DNA from: Pseudomonas migulae | Lineage (GTDB): Bacteria; Pseudomonadota; Gammaproteobacteria; Pseudomonadales; Pseudomonadaceae | Reading direction: 5' to 3' | NCBI RefSeq assembly: GCF_024169315.1 | Contig: NZ_JALJWR010000001.1 | Span: 4,824,501-4,888,500 of the forward strand | DNA length: 64,000 nt | In this document: positions 33,188 through 42,475 of the stretch, piece after piece | Position numbering within the stretch: the stretch's first letter is position 1 | Layout: every line of letters starts with the position of its first letter | Made by a program: the position numbers and the translations under genes | The notes under the pieces: generated by a model | What the model saw: the letters and a program-made list of their open reading frames with translations, nothing else | Databases searched by the model: none | What the model was told of the DNA's origin: nothing

Positions 33188-35086
33188 ATGTCGCACGCAT
33201 CTGATTTGATCAGCGAGGACATCCTCGCCTACCTGGGCCAGCACGAACGCAAGGAAATGCTGCGCTTTCTGACCTGTGGCAACGTCGACGACGGCAAGAG
33301 CACCCTGATCGGGCGCCTGCTGCACGACTCCAAGATAATCTACGAAGATCACCTGGAAGCCATCACCCGCGACTCGAAAAAAGTCGGCACCACCGGCGAA
33401 GACATCGACCTGGCGTTGCTGGTCGACGGCCTGCAGGCCGAGCGTGAGCAGGGCATCACCATCGATGTCGCTTACCGCTACTTCTCCACCGCCAAGCGCA
33501 AATTCATCATCGCCGACACCCCCGGTCATGAGCAGTACACCCGCAACATGGCCACCGGTGCGTCCACCTGTGACCTGGCGATCATCCTGGTCGACGCCCG
33601 CTACGGCGTGCAGACCCAGACCCGTCGCCACAGCTTCATTGCCTCGTTGCTGGGCATCAAGCACATCGTTGTCGCCATCAACAAGATGGACCTCAACGGC
33701 TTCGACGAAACCGTGTTCGAGTCGATCAAGGCCGATTACCTGAAATTCGCCGAAGGCATCGCGTTCAAGCCGACCACCATGGCCTTCGTGCCAATGTCGG
33801 CGCTGAAAGGCGACAACGTGGTGAACAAGTCCGAGCGCTCGCCGTGGTACACCGGCCAGTCGCTGATGGAAATCCTCGAGACCGTCGAGATCGCCAGCGA
33901 CCGTAACTACACCGACCTGCGTTTCCCGGTGCAGTACGTCAACCGTCCGAACCTGAACTTCCGTGGCTTCGCCGGCACCCTGGCCAGCGGCATCGTGCAC
34001 AAGGGCGACGAAGTCGTTGTGCTGCCGTCGGGCAAGAGCAGCCGCGTCAAATCCATCGTCACCTTCGAAGGTGAGCTGGAACACGCCGGTCCAGGCCAGG
34101 CTGTCACGCTGACCATGGAAGACGAAATCGACATCTCCCGCGGCGACTTGCTGGTGCATGCCGACAACCTGCCGCAAGTGACCGACGCCTTCGACGCCAT
34201 GCTGGTGTGGATGGCCGAAGAGCCGATGCTGCCGGGCAAGAAATACGACATCAAGCGCGCCACGACTTACGTGCCGGGTTCGATCACCAGCATCGTCAAC
34301 CGCGTTGACGTGAACACCCTGGAGGAAGGGGCGGCGAGCTCGTTGCAGTTGAACGAGATCGGTCGGGTCAAGATCAGCCTCGACGCGGCCATCGCGCTGG
34401 ACGGTTACGCCAGCAACCGCACCACCGGTTCGTTCATCGTCATTGATCGTTTGACCAATGGCACCGTCGCTGCCGGCATGATCATCGCTCAGCCGTTGGC
34501 GCATGGCAGCAGCACGCACCATGGCAAGCTCGCTCACGTTGCCACCGAAGAACGCGCCCAGCGTTTCGGTCAGCAACCGGCCACCGTGCTGTTCAGCGGC
34601 TTGTCGGGCGCGGGCAAAAGCACGCTGGCCTACGCGGTCGAGCGCAAGCTGTTCGACATGGGCCGTGCGGTGTTTGTGCTCGATGGCCAGAACCTGCGTC
34701 ACGACCTGAACAAAGGTCTGCCACAGGATCGCGCCGGGCGTACCGAGAACTGGCGTCGTGCTGCGCATGTGGCGCGTCAGTTCAACGAAGCCGGTCTGCT
34801 GACGCTGGCCGCCTTCGTTGCGCCGAGTGCCGAAGGCCGTGAACAGGCCAGGGACCTGATCGGCAAAGAACGTTTGCTGACGGTCTACGTCCAGGCTTCG
34901 CCAACGGTCTGCGCCGAGCGTGATCCGCAAGGCCTGTATGCGGCGGCCGGGGACAACATCCCGGGCGACTCCTTCCCGTACGACGTGCCGCTGGACGCCG
35001 ACCTCGTGGTCGACACCCAGTCGCTGTCGCTGGAAGAAAGCGTCAAGCAAGTGCTGGATCTGCTGCGTCAGCGTGGCGCGATCTAA
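33188..35086 (+). CDS. cysNC: Bifunctional sulfate adenylyltransferase subunit 1 / APS kinase CysNC
   Basis: 632 aa fusion. Residues about 20-440 are CysN, an EF-Tu-like GTPase: G1 [11 protein letters not shown]3 [12 protein letters not shown]4 NKMDL. Residues about 455-632 are CysC, the APS kinase, with P-loop GLSGAGKST near 475. Together with CysD it converts sulfate to PAPS for cysteine synthesis. The fused form is usual for Pseudomonas. A strong terminator follows. Confidence 0.97.
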   Translation: MSHASDLISEDILAYLGQHERKEMLRFLTCGNVDDGKSTLIGRLLHDSKIIYEDHLEAITRDSKKVGTTGEDIDLALLVDGLQAEREQGITIDVAYRYFSTAKRKFIIADTPGHEQYTRNMATGASTCDLAIILVDARYGVQTQTRRHSFIASLLGIKHIVVAINKMDLNGFDETVFESIKADYLKFAEGIAFKPTTMAFVPMSALKGDNVVNKSERSPWYTGQSLMEILETVEIASDRNYTDLRFPVQYVNRPNLNFRGFAGTLASGIVHKGDEVVVLPSGKSSRVKSIVTFEGELEHAGPGQAVTLTMEDEIDISRGDLLVHADNLPQVTDAFDAMLVWMAEEPMLPGKKYDIKRATTYVPGSITSIVNRVDVNTLEEGAASSLQLNEIGRVKISLDAAIALDGYASNRTTGSFIVIDRLTNGTVAAGMIIAQPLAHGSSTHHGKLAHVATEERAQRFGQQPATVLFSGLSGAGKSTLAYAVERKLFDMGRAVFVLDGQNLRHDLNKGLPQDRAGRTENWRRAAHVARQFNEAGLLTLAAFVAPSAEGREQARDLIGKERLLTVYVQASPTVCAERDPQGLYAAAGDNIPGDSFPYDVPLDADLVVDTQSLSLEESVKQVLDLLRQRGAI

Positions 35087-35101
35087 GCGTTAGCTGCCAA
35101 T

Positions 35102-35139
35102 AAAAAACCCGCCGATGAGTGATCATCGGCGGGTTTTTT
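35102..35139 (+). terminator. Rho-independent terminator after cysNC
   Basis: AAAACCCGCCGATGA pairs with TCATCGGCGGGTTTT with a tiny loop and a T-run, 15 bp after the stop codon. The A-run on the left arm means it could work in both directions. Confidence 0.9.
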
Positions 35140-35156
35140 GTGTCCTTGGAATCGCC

Positions 35157-35228
35157 ATCGCTGGCAAGCCAGCTCCCACAGGTTTTGTGAACGACGCCTA
35201 TCACTGTGGGAGCGGGCTTGCCCGCGAT
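35157..35228. repeat. REP pair, GTGGGAGCGGGCTTGC type, outward orientation
   Basis: Here the arms are in the reversed order: GCAAGCCAGCTCCCACA on the left and TGTGGGAGCGGGCTTGC on the right, with about 24 bases between. Most other pairs in the window have the opposite arrangement. Confidence 0.85.
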
Positions 35229-35249
35229 GAGGCCGTTACATCCAACAAA

Positions 35250-36152
35250 CTATTTTGCTGGGTATTCGCGATGCATCTGTGTCAACAGCGCATCCTTGTC
35301 TTCCCACAACTGATTGATCCACCCCTGAAACTGCAAGCGATACTCCCCATCCTGGTCGTAATTCTTGCCAATGAACTGCGGCGGAATCTTCAGCTCCTGA
35401 AAATGCACCACCACGTCAGCGACATTGCCGCACAACAGATCCCAATACCCCGGACGCCCGCCCGGATAGTGGATGGTCACGTTGACGATCGACTCCAGTT
35501 GCTCGCCCATCGCATCCAGCACAAACGCAATGCCACCGGCCTTGGGCTTGAGCAAATATTTGAACGGTGATTTCTGCTGGGCATGCTTGCCTTCGGTGAA
35601 GCGCGTGCCTTCAACGAAATTGAAAATCCCCACCGGATTATTGCGAAACTTCGCGCAGGTCTTGCGCGTGGTTTCCAGGTCCTTGCCTTTCTTTTCCGGG
35701 TGCTTTTCCAGGTAGGCCTTGGAGTAGCGCTTCATGAACGGAAAGCCCAACGTCCACCACGCCAGACCAATCACCGGCACCCAGATCAGCTCTTGCTTGA
35801 GGAAAAATTTCAGCGGCTGGATGCGACGGTTGAGCACGTACTGCAACACCATGATGTCGACCCAGCTCTGATGGTTGCTGGTGATCAGGTACGAGTGCTG
35901 ATAGTCCAGGCCTTCCAGGCCGCTGAGGTGCCAGCGGGTGCGGCGGACCAGGTTCATCCACGCCTTGTTGTTGCTGATCCAGGCTTCATGGGTATGGCTC
36001 ATCAACCAGCGCGTGAAGCGCTGGGTGAGGGCGAACGGCAACACCTTGAAAATCGCTACGCAGAACAGAAACGAGCAAAGCAGGATCGTGTTCAGTGCCA
36101 GCAACAACGATGCAATCACGCCGCGTACGGCGGCAGGCAGGAAATCCAGCAT
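35250..36152 (-). CDS. Lysophospholipid acyltransferase family protein (YihG-like)
   Basis: 300 aa inner-membrane acyltransferase of the PlsC/YihG branch. An N-terminal hydrophobic region (about residues 8-40) is followed by the catalytic NHxxxxD box as NHQSWVD (His near residue 93) and the glycerophosphate-binding FVEGTRF motif. It probably acylates lysophosphatidic acid or a related lipid, but paralogues differ, so substrate is uncertain. It follows pta immediately (adjacent bases), suggesting co-transcription. Confidence 0.88.
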   Translation of the reverse strand: MLDFLPAAVRGVIASLLLALNTILLCSFLFCVAIFKVLPFALTQRFTRWLMSHTHEAWISNNKAWMNLVRRTRWHLSGLEGLDYQHSYLITSNHQSWVDIMVLQYVLNRRIQPLKFFLKQELIWVPVIGLAWWTLGFPFMKRYSKAYLEKHPEKKGKDLETTRKTCAKFRNNPVGIFNFVEGTRFTEGKHAQQKSPFKYLLKPKAGGIAFVLDAMGEQLESIVNVTIHYPGGRPGYWDLLCGNVADVVVHFQELKIPPQFIGKNYDQDGEYRLQFQGWINQLWEDKDALLTQMHREYPAK

Positions 36153-38252
36153 TTAAAGATCCAGAGGTCGGTTGGCAGCTTGAATCGCGGTCAACGCGAT
36201 GGTGTACACGATGTCATCGACTTGCGCACCGCGCGGCAGGTCGTTCACCGGTTTGCGCAGGCCTTGCAGCATCGGCCCGAGGCTGACGCAGTCGGCGCTG
36301 CGCTGTACGGCTTTGTGCGTGGTGTTGCCGGTGTTCAGGTCGGGGAACACGAACACCGTGGCACGACCGGCCACCTGACTGTTCGGCGCCAGTTGCCGGG
36401 CCACGGTTTCATTGGCGGCGGCATCGTACTGCAACGGGCCGTCGATCAGCAGCGAGTGCTGTTGTTCGTGGGCGAGCAGCGTTGCTTCGCGCACCTTCTC
36501 GACTTCCTCGCCGCTGGCCGATTCACCGCTGGAGTAGCTGATCATCGCCACGCGCGGGGTAATGCCGAAGGCGGCGGCCGAGTCGGCGCTTTGCAGGGCG
36601 ATCTCGGCCAGTTCGCTGGCGCTCGGGTGCGGGTTCATCACGCAGTCGCCGTAGACCAGCACCTCTTCGGGAAACAGCATGAAGAACACTGACGACACCA
36701 GCGTGCAGCCCGGCGCAGTCTTGATCAGCTGCAGGGCGGGGCGGATGGTGTTGGCGGTGGAGTGAATGACCCCGGACACGAGGCCATCGACTTCATCCAG
36801 CGCCAGCATCATGGTGCCGATCACCACGGTGTCTTCCAGTTGTTGCTCGGCCATGGGTGCGTTGAGGCTTTTGCTTTTGCGCAGGGCAACCATTGGCTCG
36901 ACGTAGCGTTCGCGAATCAGGTCCGGATCGAGAATCTCCAGACCTGGCGGCAGCTCGATATCGTGCGCGCGAGCGACAGCCTCGACATCTTCCGGCTTCG
37001 CCAACAATACGCAACGGGCGATGCCGCGTGCCTGACAGATCGCCGCCGCTTGCACGGTCAGCGGTTCGCTGCCTTCGGGCAACACGATGCGCTTGTTGGC
37101 GGCTTGAGCGCGCTGGATCAGTTGATAACGGAACACCGCCGGCGACAGGCGCATTTCCCGTGGCGTGCCGCAACGCTGGTGCAGCCAGTTGGCATCGAGG
37201 TGGCTGGCGACGAAGTCGGTGATGATCTCCGCACGCTCGCGGTCGTCGATCGGGATTTCCTTGTTCAGGCCGTTCAACTGGTTGGCGGTGTCGTAGGACC
37301 CGGTGCTCACCGACAACACCGGCAGGCCAGCCTGCAAGGCACCACGGCAGAGGTCCATGATGCGCGGGTCGGGCAGGGTGTCGCTGGTCAGCAACAGGCC
37401 GGCCAGCGGCACGCCGTTCATGGCGGCGAGGCTGACGGCGAGGATGATGTCGTCGCGATCGCCAGGCGTCACCACGAGTACGCCGGGCTTGAGCAGTTCC
37501 ACGGTGTTGCGCATGGTGCGGGCGCAGATGATGATTTTGGTCATGCGCCGGGTTTCGTAATCGCCGGCATTGAGAATCTGCGCGCCCATCAGGTCAGCGA
37601 CGTCGCGGGTACGTGGCGCGTTCAGTTCCGGCTGGAACGGGATGCAGCCGAGCAGGCGGAAATCACCGCTGCGCAACAACGGCGAATGCTCCTTCAGGCG
37701 GGAGGCGAAGGCGTCCATGCTTTCATCGGTCTTGACCTTGTTCAGGATCACGCCGAGGACTTTCGGGTCTTTCGGGCCGCCGAACAATTGCGCCTGCAAC
37801 TCCACGCGGCCGGAGAGTTCGGTCAGTACTTCATTTTCCGGCGCCGAGACGAGGATCACGTCGGCGTCGAGGCTCTTGGCCAAATGCAGGTTGACCCGCG
37901 CGGCGTAACTGGCGCTGCGGGTCGGGACCATGCCTTCGACGATCAGCACGTCCTTGCCGATGGCCGCTTGCTGATAGAGCGTGATGATTTCTTCGAGCAG
38001 CTCATCGAGCTGGCCGTCGCCGAGCATGCGCTCGACGTGAGCCAGGCCCAGCGGCTGAGGCGGTTTCAAACCGTGGGTGCGCGCCACCAGTTCGGTGGAA
38101 CGTTCAGGCCCGGTATCACCCGGATGGGGTTGGGCGATCGGTTTGAAAAAGCCGACTTTGAGGCCGGCGCGCTCAAGCGTACGCACCAGCCCGAGGCTGA
38201 TGGAGGTCAGACCCACACCAAAATCGGTGGGCGCGATAAAAAAAGTTTGCAT
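36153..38252 (-). CDS. pta: Phosphate acetyltransferase Pta (long form)
   Basis: 699 aa long-form Pta that interconverts acetyl-CoA and acetyl phosphate. The N-terminal third is a BioD-like P-loop-type domain (FIAPTDFGVGLTSISLGLVR), the middle is a DRTGG domain (about 215-325), and the C-terminal third is the catalytic PTA_PTB domain (IVLPEGSEPLTVQAAAIC onward). No ackA is seen downstream; the acyltransferase follows instead. Confidence 0.96.
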   Translation of the reverse strand: MQTFFIAPTDFGVGLTSISLGLVRTLERAGLKVGFFKPIAQPHPGDTGPERSTELVARTHGLKPPQPLGLAHVERMLGDGQLDELLEEIITLYQQAAIGKDVLIVEGMVPTRSASYAARVNLHLAKSLDADVILVSAPENEVLTELSGRVELQAQLFGGPKDPKVLGVILNKVKTDESMDAFASRLKEHSPLLRSGDFRLLGCIPFQPELNAPRTRDVADLMGAQILNAGDYETRRMTKIIICARTMRNTVELLKPGVLVVTPGDRDDIILAVSLAAMNGVPLAGLLLTSDTLPDPRIMDLCRGALQAGLPVLSVSTGSYDTANQLNGLNKEIPIDDRERAEIITDFVASHLDANWLHQRCGTPREMRLSPAVFRYQLIQRAQAANKRIVLPEGSEPLTVQAAAICQARGIARCVLLAKPEDVEAVARAHDIELPPGLEILDPDLIRERYVEPMVALRKSKSLNAPMAEQQLEDTVVIGTMMLALDEVDGLVSGVIHSTANTIRPALQLIKTAPGCTLVSSVFFMLFPEEVLVYGDCVMNPHPSASELAEIALQSADSAAAFGITPRVAMISYSSGESASGEEVEKVREATLLAHEQQHSLLIDGPLQYDAAANETVARQLAPNSQVAGRATVFVFPDLNTGNTTHKAVQRSADCVSLGPMLQGLRKPVNDLPRGAQVDDIVYTIALTAIQAANRPLDL

Positions 38253-38312
38253 GCGAATTCTCTAGAGGTGCATGGCAGTGGTGATCATCTATACCTGACG
38301 ATCTACCGAAAT

Positions 38313-38621
38313 TCAGTCGCCAAGGTTATCGCTAACCGAGCCTTGTGCGCACCAACCACATTCAAAGGGCTGGCCTATTTTTTCAATACGTTGCGCGGGG
38401 TCCAGGACCCAGGCGCGCGATTGCCAGGGTGGCTGGTGACGCAGGTGCTGGGTATGACCACAGGACAGCTCGACTACCCAATGCCCGTCCTCGTCCTGAT
38501 GAAAACCGGTGACCGCCGAGCCTTTCGCCGCGATCCGTCTGTCCGGGTTGTGTTCGCTTTCGGACGATTGCTTCGCTAAACTTGGCCTTTCTAAATTCTT
38601 ATGCAAAAGGTCTCGCCCCAT
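38313..38621 (-). CDS. DUF3565 small Cys/His protein
   Basis: About 102 aa if started at the ATG at 38621. The core, residues about 35-95, has the DUF3565 pattern: TGFHQDEDGHWVVELSCGH, HLRHQPPW and FECGWCAQ, with Cys and His residues likely forming a metal site. Function is unknown. The start is uncertain: the ATG at 38621 shares two bases with the divergent slyD ATG, and an in-frame TTG 15 bases inside is an alternative. The DUF3565 plus slyD pair is common in Pseudomonas. Confidence 0.75.
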   Translation of the reverse strand: MGRDLLHKNLERPSLAKQSSESEHNPDRRIAAKGSAVTGFHQDEDGHWVVELSCGHTQHLRHQPPWQSRAWVLDPAQRIEKIGQPFECGWCAQGSVSDNLGD

Positions 38622-39105
38622 GCTGATCGCCGCCAATAAGGCTGTCTCCATCGACTATACCCTGACCAACGACGCTGGTGAGGTCATCGACAGCTCCGCC
38701 GGCGGCGCGCCGCTGGTCTACCTGCAAGGTGCAGGCAACATCATCCCGGGCCTGGAAAAGGCGCTGGAAGGCAAAGCAGTCGGCGACGAGCTGACCGTAG
38801 CCGTTGAACCTGAAGATGCTTACGGCGAATACGCTGCCGAACTGGTCAGCACCCTGAGCCGCAGCATGTTCGAAGGCGTCGACGAACTGGAAGTGGGCAT
38901 GCAGTTCCACGCTTCCGCTCCGGACGGCCAGATGCAGATCGTCACCATTCGCGATCTGGATGGCGACGATGTCACCGTCGACGGCAACCACCCGTTGGCC
39001 GGTCAGCGCCTGAATTTCCAGGTCAAGATCGTCGACATCCGTGACGCCAGCCAGGAAGAAATCGCTCATGGTCACGTCCATGGCGAAGGTGGCCATCACC
39101 ACTGA
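38620..39105 (+). CDS. slyD: FKBP-type peptidyl-prolyl isomerase SlyD-like
   Basis: 161 aa. It has an FKBP domain interrupted by the IF chaperone insert (about residues 70-130), as in SlyD and SlpA, and a short His-rich tail (HGHVHGEGGHHH) able to bind nickel or zinc. It speeds proline isomerisation during folding in the cytoplasm. The start at 38620 (MLIAANKAVSIDYTL) is the conserved one; AAAGG lies nine bases upstream. Confidence 0.93.
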   Translation: MLIAANKAVSIDYTLTNDAGEVIDSSAGGAPLVYLQGAGNIIPGLEKALEGKAVGDELTVAVEPEDAYGEYAAELVSTLSRSMFEGVDELEVGMQFHASAPDGQMQIVTIRDLDGDDVTVDGNHPLAGQRLNFQVKIVDIRDASQEEIAHGHVHGEGGHHH

Positions 39106-39132
39106 TTTTCTGCGCTAAGCTCAGAGAACTGG

Positions 39133-39157
39133 AGAGGCGCCCGAGGGCGCCTTTTTA
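39133..39157 (+). terminator. Rho-independent terminator after slyD
   Basis: Stem AGGCGCCC with GGGCGCCT, short loop, then TTTTT, 28 bp past the slyD stop. Confidence 0.88.
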
Positions 39158-39227
39158 GTCCGCGGCTGTCCCTGGCGATATCGCCAAGTGGCTGTTTCGA
39201 GTAGAACACGGGAATCTGGAGTTCGTC

Positions 39228-39710
39228 ATGAGTGCTTTTCACGACCTTAAATTGACAGCCCTGGATGGACAGGAGCTACCGCTGGCACCCTTTAAAGGGA
39301 ACGTCGTGCTGGTAGTCAACGTCGCCTCCAAATGTGGCTTGACCCCACAGTACGCGGCACTGGAAAACCTTTACCAGCAATACAAAGGTAAGGGCTTCAG
39401 CGTGTTGGGCCTGCCGTGTAACCAGTTTGCCGGGCAGGAACCGGGCACTGAACAAGAGATCCAGGATTTCTGCAGCCTTAACTATGGCGTGACCTTTCCG
39501 TTGTCCAGCAAGCTGGAAGTCAACGGTCATGATCGTCATCAGTTGTACCGTTTGCTGGCGGGCGAGGGGGCTGAATTTCCGGGTGACATTACCTGGAACT
39601 TCGAAAAATTCCTCCTGGGCAAGGACGGTCGCGTACTGGCGCGGTTCTCGCCACGTACGGCGCCGGATGATCCTTCAGTCATCCAGGCGATTGAAAAAGC
39701 CCTGAGCTGA
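39228..39710 (+). CDS. Glutathione peroxidase family protein (BtuE-like)
   Basis: 160 aa thiol peroxidase with the catalytic Cys in VASKCGLTPQY (near residue 37), the Gln in GLPCNQFAGQEPG and the Trp in DITWNFEKFL. It has the second Cys of GLPCNQF, so it probably uses thioredoxin as reductant like most bacterial members, reducing hydrogen and lipid peroxides. It stands alone between slyD and the OYE gene. Confidence 0.92.
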   Translation: MSAFHDLKLTALDGQELPLAPFKGNVVLVVNVASKCGLTPQYAALENLYQQYKGKGFSVLGLPCNQFAGQEPGTEQEIQDFCSLNYGVTFPLSSKLEVNGHDRHQLYRLLAGEGAEFPGDITWNFEKFLLGKDGRVLARFSPRTAPDDPSVIQAIEKALS

Positions 39711-39718
39711 ACCCCCTT

Positions 39719-39822
39719 CTGTAGGAGCGAGGCTTGCCCGCGAAGACGGCCGATCGGTCGAGACCATCGCTGACCGACGCCTTCGCGAGCAAATCGGGCC
39801 GCCGCACCGTTCGCTCCTACAA
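39719..39822. repeat. REP pair, GTAGGAGCGAGGCTTGC type, with extended right arm
   Basis: The left arm is canonical; the right arm is interrupted by about 15 extra bases (after GCGAGCAA, the segment ATCGGGCCGCCGCACCG) before TCGCTCCTACA. A similar extension occurs in the copy at 55523-55629. Confidence 0.8.
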
Positions 39823-39945
39823 TGCCTCCTGCCTTTTGACCCTTAATCACCCAGATCAATAGTGCTGTGCATCGCTCGACACTCCGCATATTATCGCCGT
39901 CATAAAATTTATGTCCCGTCGATATCGTATTCGTGGAGCGTCCCC

Positions 39946-41049
39946 ATGCCCGTCAAAGCCCTGTTCAAACCGTTCCACCTCGGCACCCTTGAACTGCCGA
40001 CCCGCGTTGTCATGGCGCCGATGACCCGTTCCTTCTCGCCGGGCGGTGTACCCAATTCCAAAGTGATCGAGTACTACCGTCGCCGCGCCGCTGCCGGCGT
40101 TGGCCTGATCATCACCGAGGGCACCACCGTCGGCCACAAGGCCTCCAACGGCTACCCGAACGTGCCGCACTTCTACGGTGAGGCCGCGCTGGCCGGCTGG
40201 AAGAAAGTCGTCGACGCCGTGCACGCCGCAGGCGGCAAGATCGTTCCGCAGCTGTGGCATGTCGGTAGCGTGCGTCGCATCGGCACCGAGCCGGACGCCA
40301 GCGTGCCGGGTTACGGTCCGTCGGAAAAATTGAAGGATGGCCAGGTCGTGGTTCACGGCATGACCAAACAGGATATCCAGGACGTGATCGCCGCGTTCGC
40401 CCAAGCTGCCAAAGACGCACAAAGCATCGGCATGGACGGTGTGGAAATCCACGGCGCCCACGGCTATCTGGTCGACCAGTTCTTCTGGGAAGGCAGCAAC
40501 CAGCGCACCGATGAATACGGCGGCAGCCTGGCCAACCGTTCGCGTTTTGCCATCGAGCTGATTCAGGCGGTGCGTGCAGCGGTCGGTGAAGGTTTCCCGA
40601 TCATCTTCCGTTTTTCCCAGTGGAAGCAGCAGGATTACACCGCGCGTCTGGTGCAAACCCCGGAAGCGTTGGGCGAGTTCCTCAAGCCGTTGTCCGACGC
40701 CGGCGTGGATATTTTCCACTGCTCGACGCGGCGTTTCTGGGAGCCGGAGTTCGACGGTTCCGAACTGAACCTGGCCGGCTGGACGCGCAAATTGACCGGC
40801 AAGCCAACCATTACCGTGGGCAGCGTAGGTCTGGACGGCGAGTTCCTGCAGTTCATGGTCAACACCGACAAGATCGCGCAACCGGCCAGCCTGGAAAAAC
40901 TGCTGGAGCGTTTGAACAACGATGAATTCGATCTGGTGGCGGTGGGGCGTGCGCTGCTGGTAGACCCGGACTGGGCGCAGAAAGTGCGTGACGGTCGGGA
41001 GGAAGACATCCTGCCGTTCAGCCGTGAGGCGTTGATGACGCTGGTTTAA
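39946..41049 (+). CDS. Old-yellow-enzyme-family NADH:flavin oxidoreductase
   Basis: 367 aa FMN-binding TIM-barrel reductase of the OYE family (xenobiotic reductase, OPR-like). The FMN and substrate residues are in EIHGAHGYLVDQFFWEGSNQRTDEYGGS, and the N-terminal KPFHLGTLELPTRVVMAPMTR is typical. Such enzymes reduce activated C=C bonds and nitrate esters; the natural substrate is unknown. The ATG at 39946 is preceded by GGAG and gives MPVKALFKPF. A similar gene stands beside glutathione peroxidase in related genomes. Confidence 0.88.
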   Translation: MPVKALFKPFHLGTLELPTRVVMAPMTRSFSPGGVPNSKVIEYYRRRAAAGVGLIITEGTTVGHKASNGYPNVPHFYGEAALAGWKKVVDAVHAAGGKIVPQLWHVGSVRRIGTEPDASVPGYGPSEKLKDGQVVVHGMTKQDIQDVIAAFAQAAKDAQSIGMDGVEIHGAHGYLVDQFFWEGSNQRTDEYGGSLANRSRFAIELIQAVRAAVGEGFPIIFRFSQWKQQDYTARLVQTPEALGEFLKPLSDAGVDIFHCSTRRFWEPEFDGSELNLAGWTRKLTGKPTITVGSVGLDGEFLQFMVNTDKIAQPASLEKLLERLNNDEFDLVAVGRALLVDPDWAQKVRDGREEDILPFSREALMTLV

Positions 41050-41069
41050 GCGGCGACTGCACTGGCCCC

Positions 41070-41161
41070 ATCGCGGGCAAGCCCGCTCCCACAGTGTTCC
41101 GGGGTGCTCACAAATTATGTGATCACCACAAAAATCCTGTGGGAGCGGGCTTGCCCGCGAA
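41070..41161. repeat. REP pair, GTGGGAGCGGGCTTGC type, outward orientation
   Basis: Left arm ATCGCGGGCAAGCCCGCTCC and right arm TGTGGGAGCGGGCTTGCCCG are separated by about 45 bases; this is the same reversed order as at 35157. It separates the convergent OYE and glycosyltransferase genes. Confidence 0.87.
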
Positions 41162-41186
41162 GATTGACTCAACATCACCAAAGATC

Positions 41187-42362
41187 TCAAGGGACGGTCG
41201 GTGCATTCGGCACCACTTGCTCCCCAACACAAGCCCCGCGCAACTGCCCCTCGAACTGCTCGATAATCGCTGCCCAACCCTGCCGACTCGCATGCTGACG
41301 CGCATTAAGTCTGATGCAGCGCAAGGTTTCGCGCTCCTCCAGCAACCACGCCGCGGCATCGCTGAACGCCTCTTCATCCCCCGGCATCGCCAGCACGCCG
41401 TTGTAGCCATGGCGAATATGCTGCGCCGCTGCAGCCTGATCGTAAGCCACCACCCCCAGTCCCGAGGCCAATGCCTCAAGCACCACATTGCCGAAGGTTT
41501 CGGTCATGCTCGGAAACAAAAACACATCCCCGGACGCATAGTGGCTGGCCAAGGCTTCGCCGCGTTGTGAACCGCAGAAAATCGCTTCGGGCAGTTGCTG
41601 CTCCAGCGACGCCCGTTGCGGACCGTCGCCGACGATGATCAGTTTTATTTTTCGCTGTGGATAAGTCGTTGTCAGCCTGTCGAAACACCGCTTGAGCAAG
41701 CCAAGATTTTTCTCCGGCGCCAGACGTCCTACGTGAATCAGCGCAATGTCCTTCTCGCCCAGGCCCCATTGTTCGCGCAGGGATGGCAGGCGTTTGATCG
41801 GATGAAACAACTGACTGTCGACCCCGCGAGACAGCAACGCCAAGCGTTCGAAATGCCGGCGCTCCAGTTCCAGTCTCTGGCTGATACTCGGCACCAGGGT
41901 CAGGGTCGAGCGATTGTGAAACCAGCGCAGGTAGTGGGTCAGCAGGCGCGAGAGCAAGCCGAGCCCATACTGGTTGGAGTACTGCTGGAAATTGGTGTGA
42001 AAGCCGCTGACCACCGAGATCCCCAGACGCCGTGCCGCACGCAACGCGGACAATCCCAGCGGTCCTTCCGTGGCGATGTACAGCACGTCCGGGCGCTGGC
42101 GTTTCCAGCGTCGCAGCAGCTTGTGCATCGACGACTGACCCCATTGCAAACCCGGATACCCCGGCAGCGGCCAGCCCCTGCACAGCAGCAACTCATCGTC
42201 GCTGCCCATCTGCTGATCGCAACCCTGCCGTGGCCGCACCAGCTCCACCTGATGCCCGCGCGCGCGCAAACCGTCGCACAAGCGGCCAAGGGTATTGGCC
42301 ACGCCGTTGATTTCGGGAGGGAAGGTTTCGGTGATCAGGGTGATATGCAGAGCTGTCGTCAT
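41187..42362 (-). CDS. Family 4 glycosyltransferase
   Basis: 391 aa GT-B fold glycosyltransferase. The N-terminal domain begins HITLITETFPPEINGVANTLGRL, close to the GT4 enzymes that glycosylate diacylglycerol or phosphatidylinositol (SqdX and PimB relatives). The C-terminal nucleotide-sugar domain has GVDSQLFHP, VGRLAPEKNL and the acidic EAFGSG-like loop as FPSMTETFGNVVLEALASG. Substrate is unknown. I prefer the ATG at 42362, which has GAGG just upstream; an in-frame ATG at 42386 lacks one. It stands alone on its strand. Confidence 0.85.
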   Translation of the reverse strand: MTTALHITLITETFPPEINGVANTLGRLCDGLRARGHQVELVRPRQGCDQQMGSDDELLLCRGWPLPGYPGLQWGQSSMHKLLRRWKRQRPDVLYIATEGPLGLSALRAARRLGISVVSGFHTNFQQYSNQYGLGLLSRLLTHYLRWFHNRSTLTLVPSISQRLELERRHFERLALLSRGVDSQLFHPIKRLPSLREQWGLGEKDIALIHVGRLAPEKNLGLLKRCFDRLTTTYPQRKIKLIIVGDGPQRASLEQQLPEAIFCGSQRGEALASHYASGDVFLFPSMTETFGNVVLEALASGLGVVAYDQAAAAQHIRHGYNGVLAMPGDEEAFSDAAAWLLEERETLRCIRLNARQHASRQGWAAIIEQFEGQLRGACVGEQVVPNAPTVP

Positions 42363-42475
42363 GACCTCAGTGTCGGCTGAGGCCATGTCGCCAGTGTGAC
42401 GTCGAGATGATGGATTTGTGACGATGCAAGCGTGTGTTCATCAAGCCTGGCCTGCATCGCGCCAATGCCGAAGAT

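Noticed and set aside
32165..35050. A 961-codon open frame on the minus strand
   Set aside because: It is the shadow of cysD and cysNC; its translation has no recognisable domain.
36762..38579. A 605-codon open frame on the plus strand
   Set aside because: It lies antisense to pta, which has full catalytic and DRTGG domains; the translation is low-complexity.
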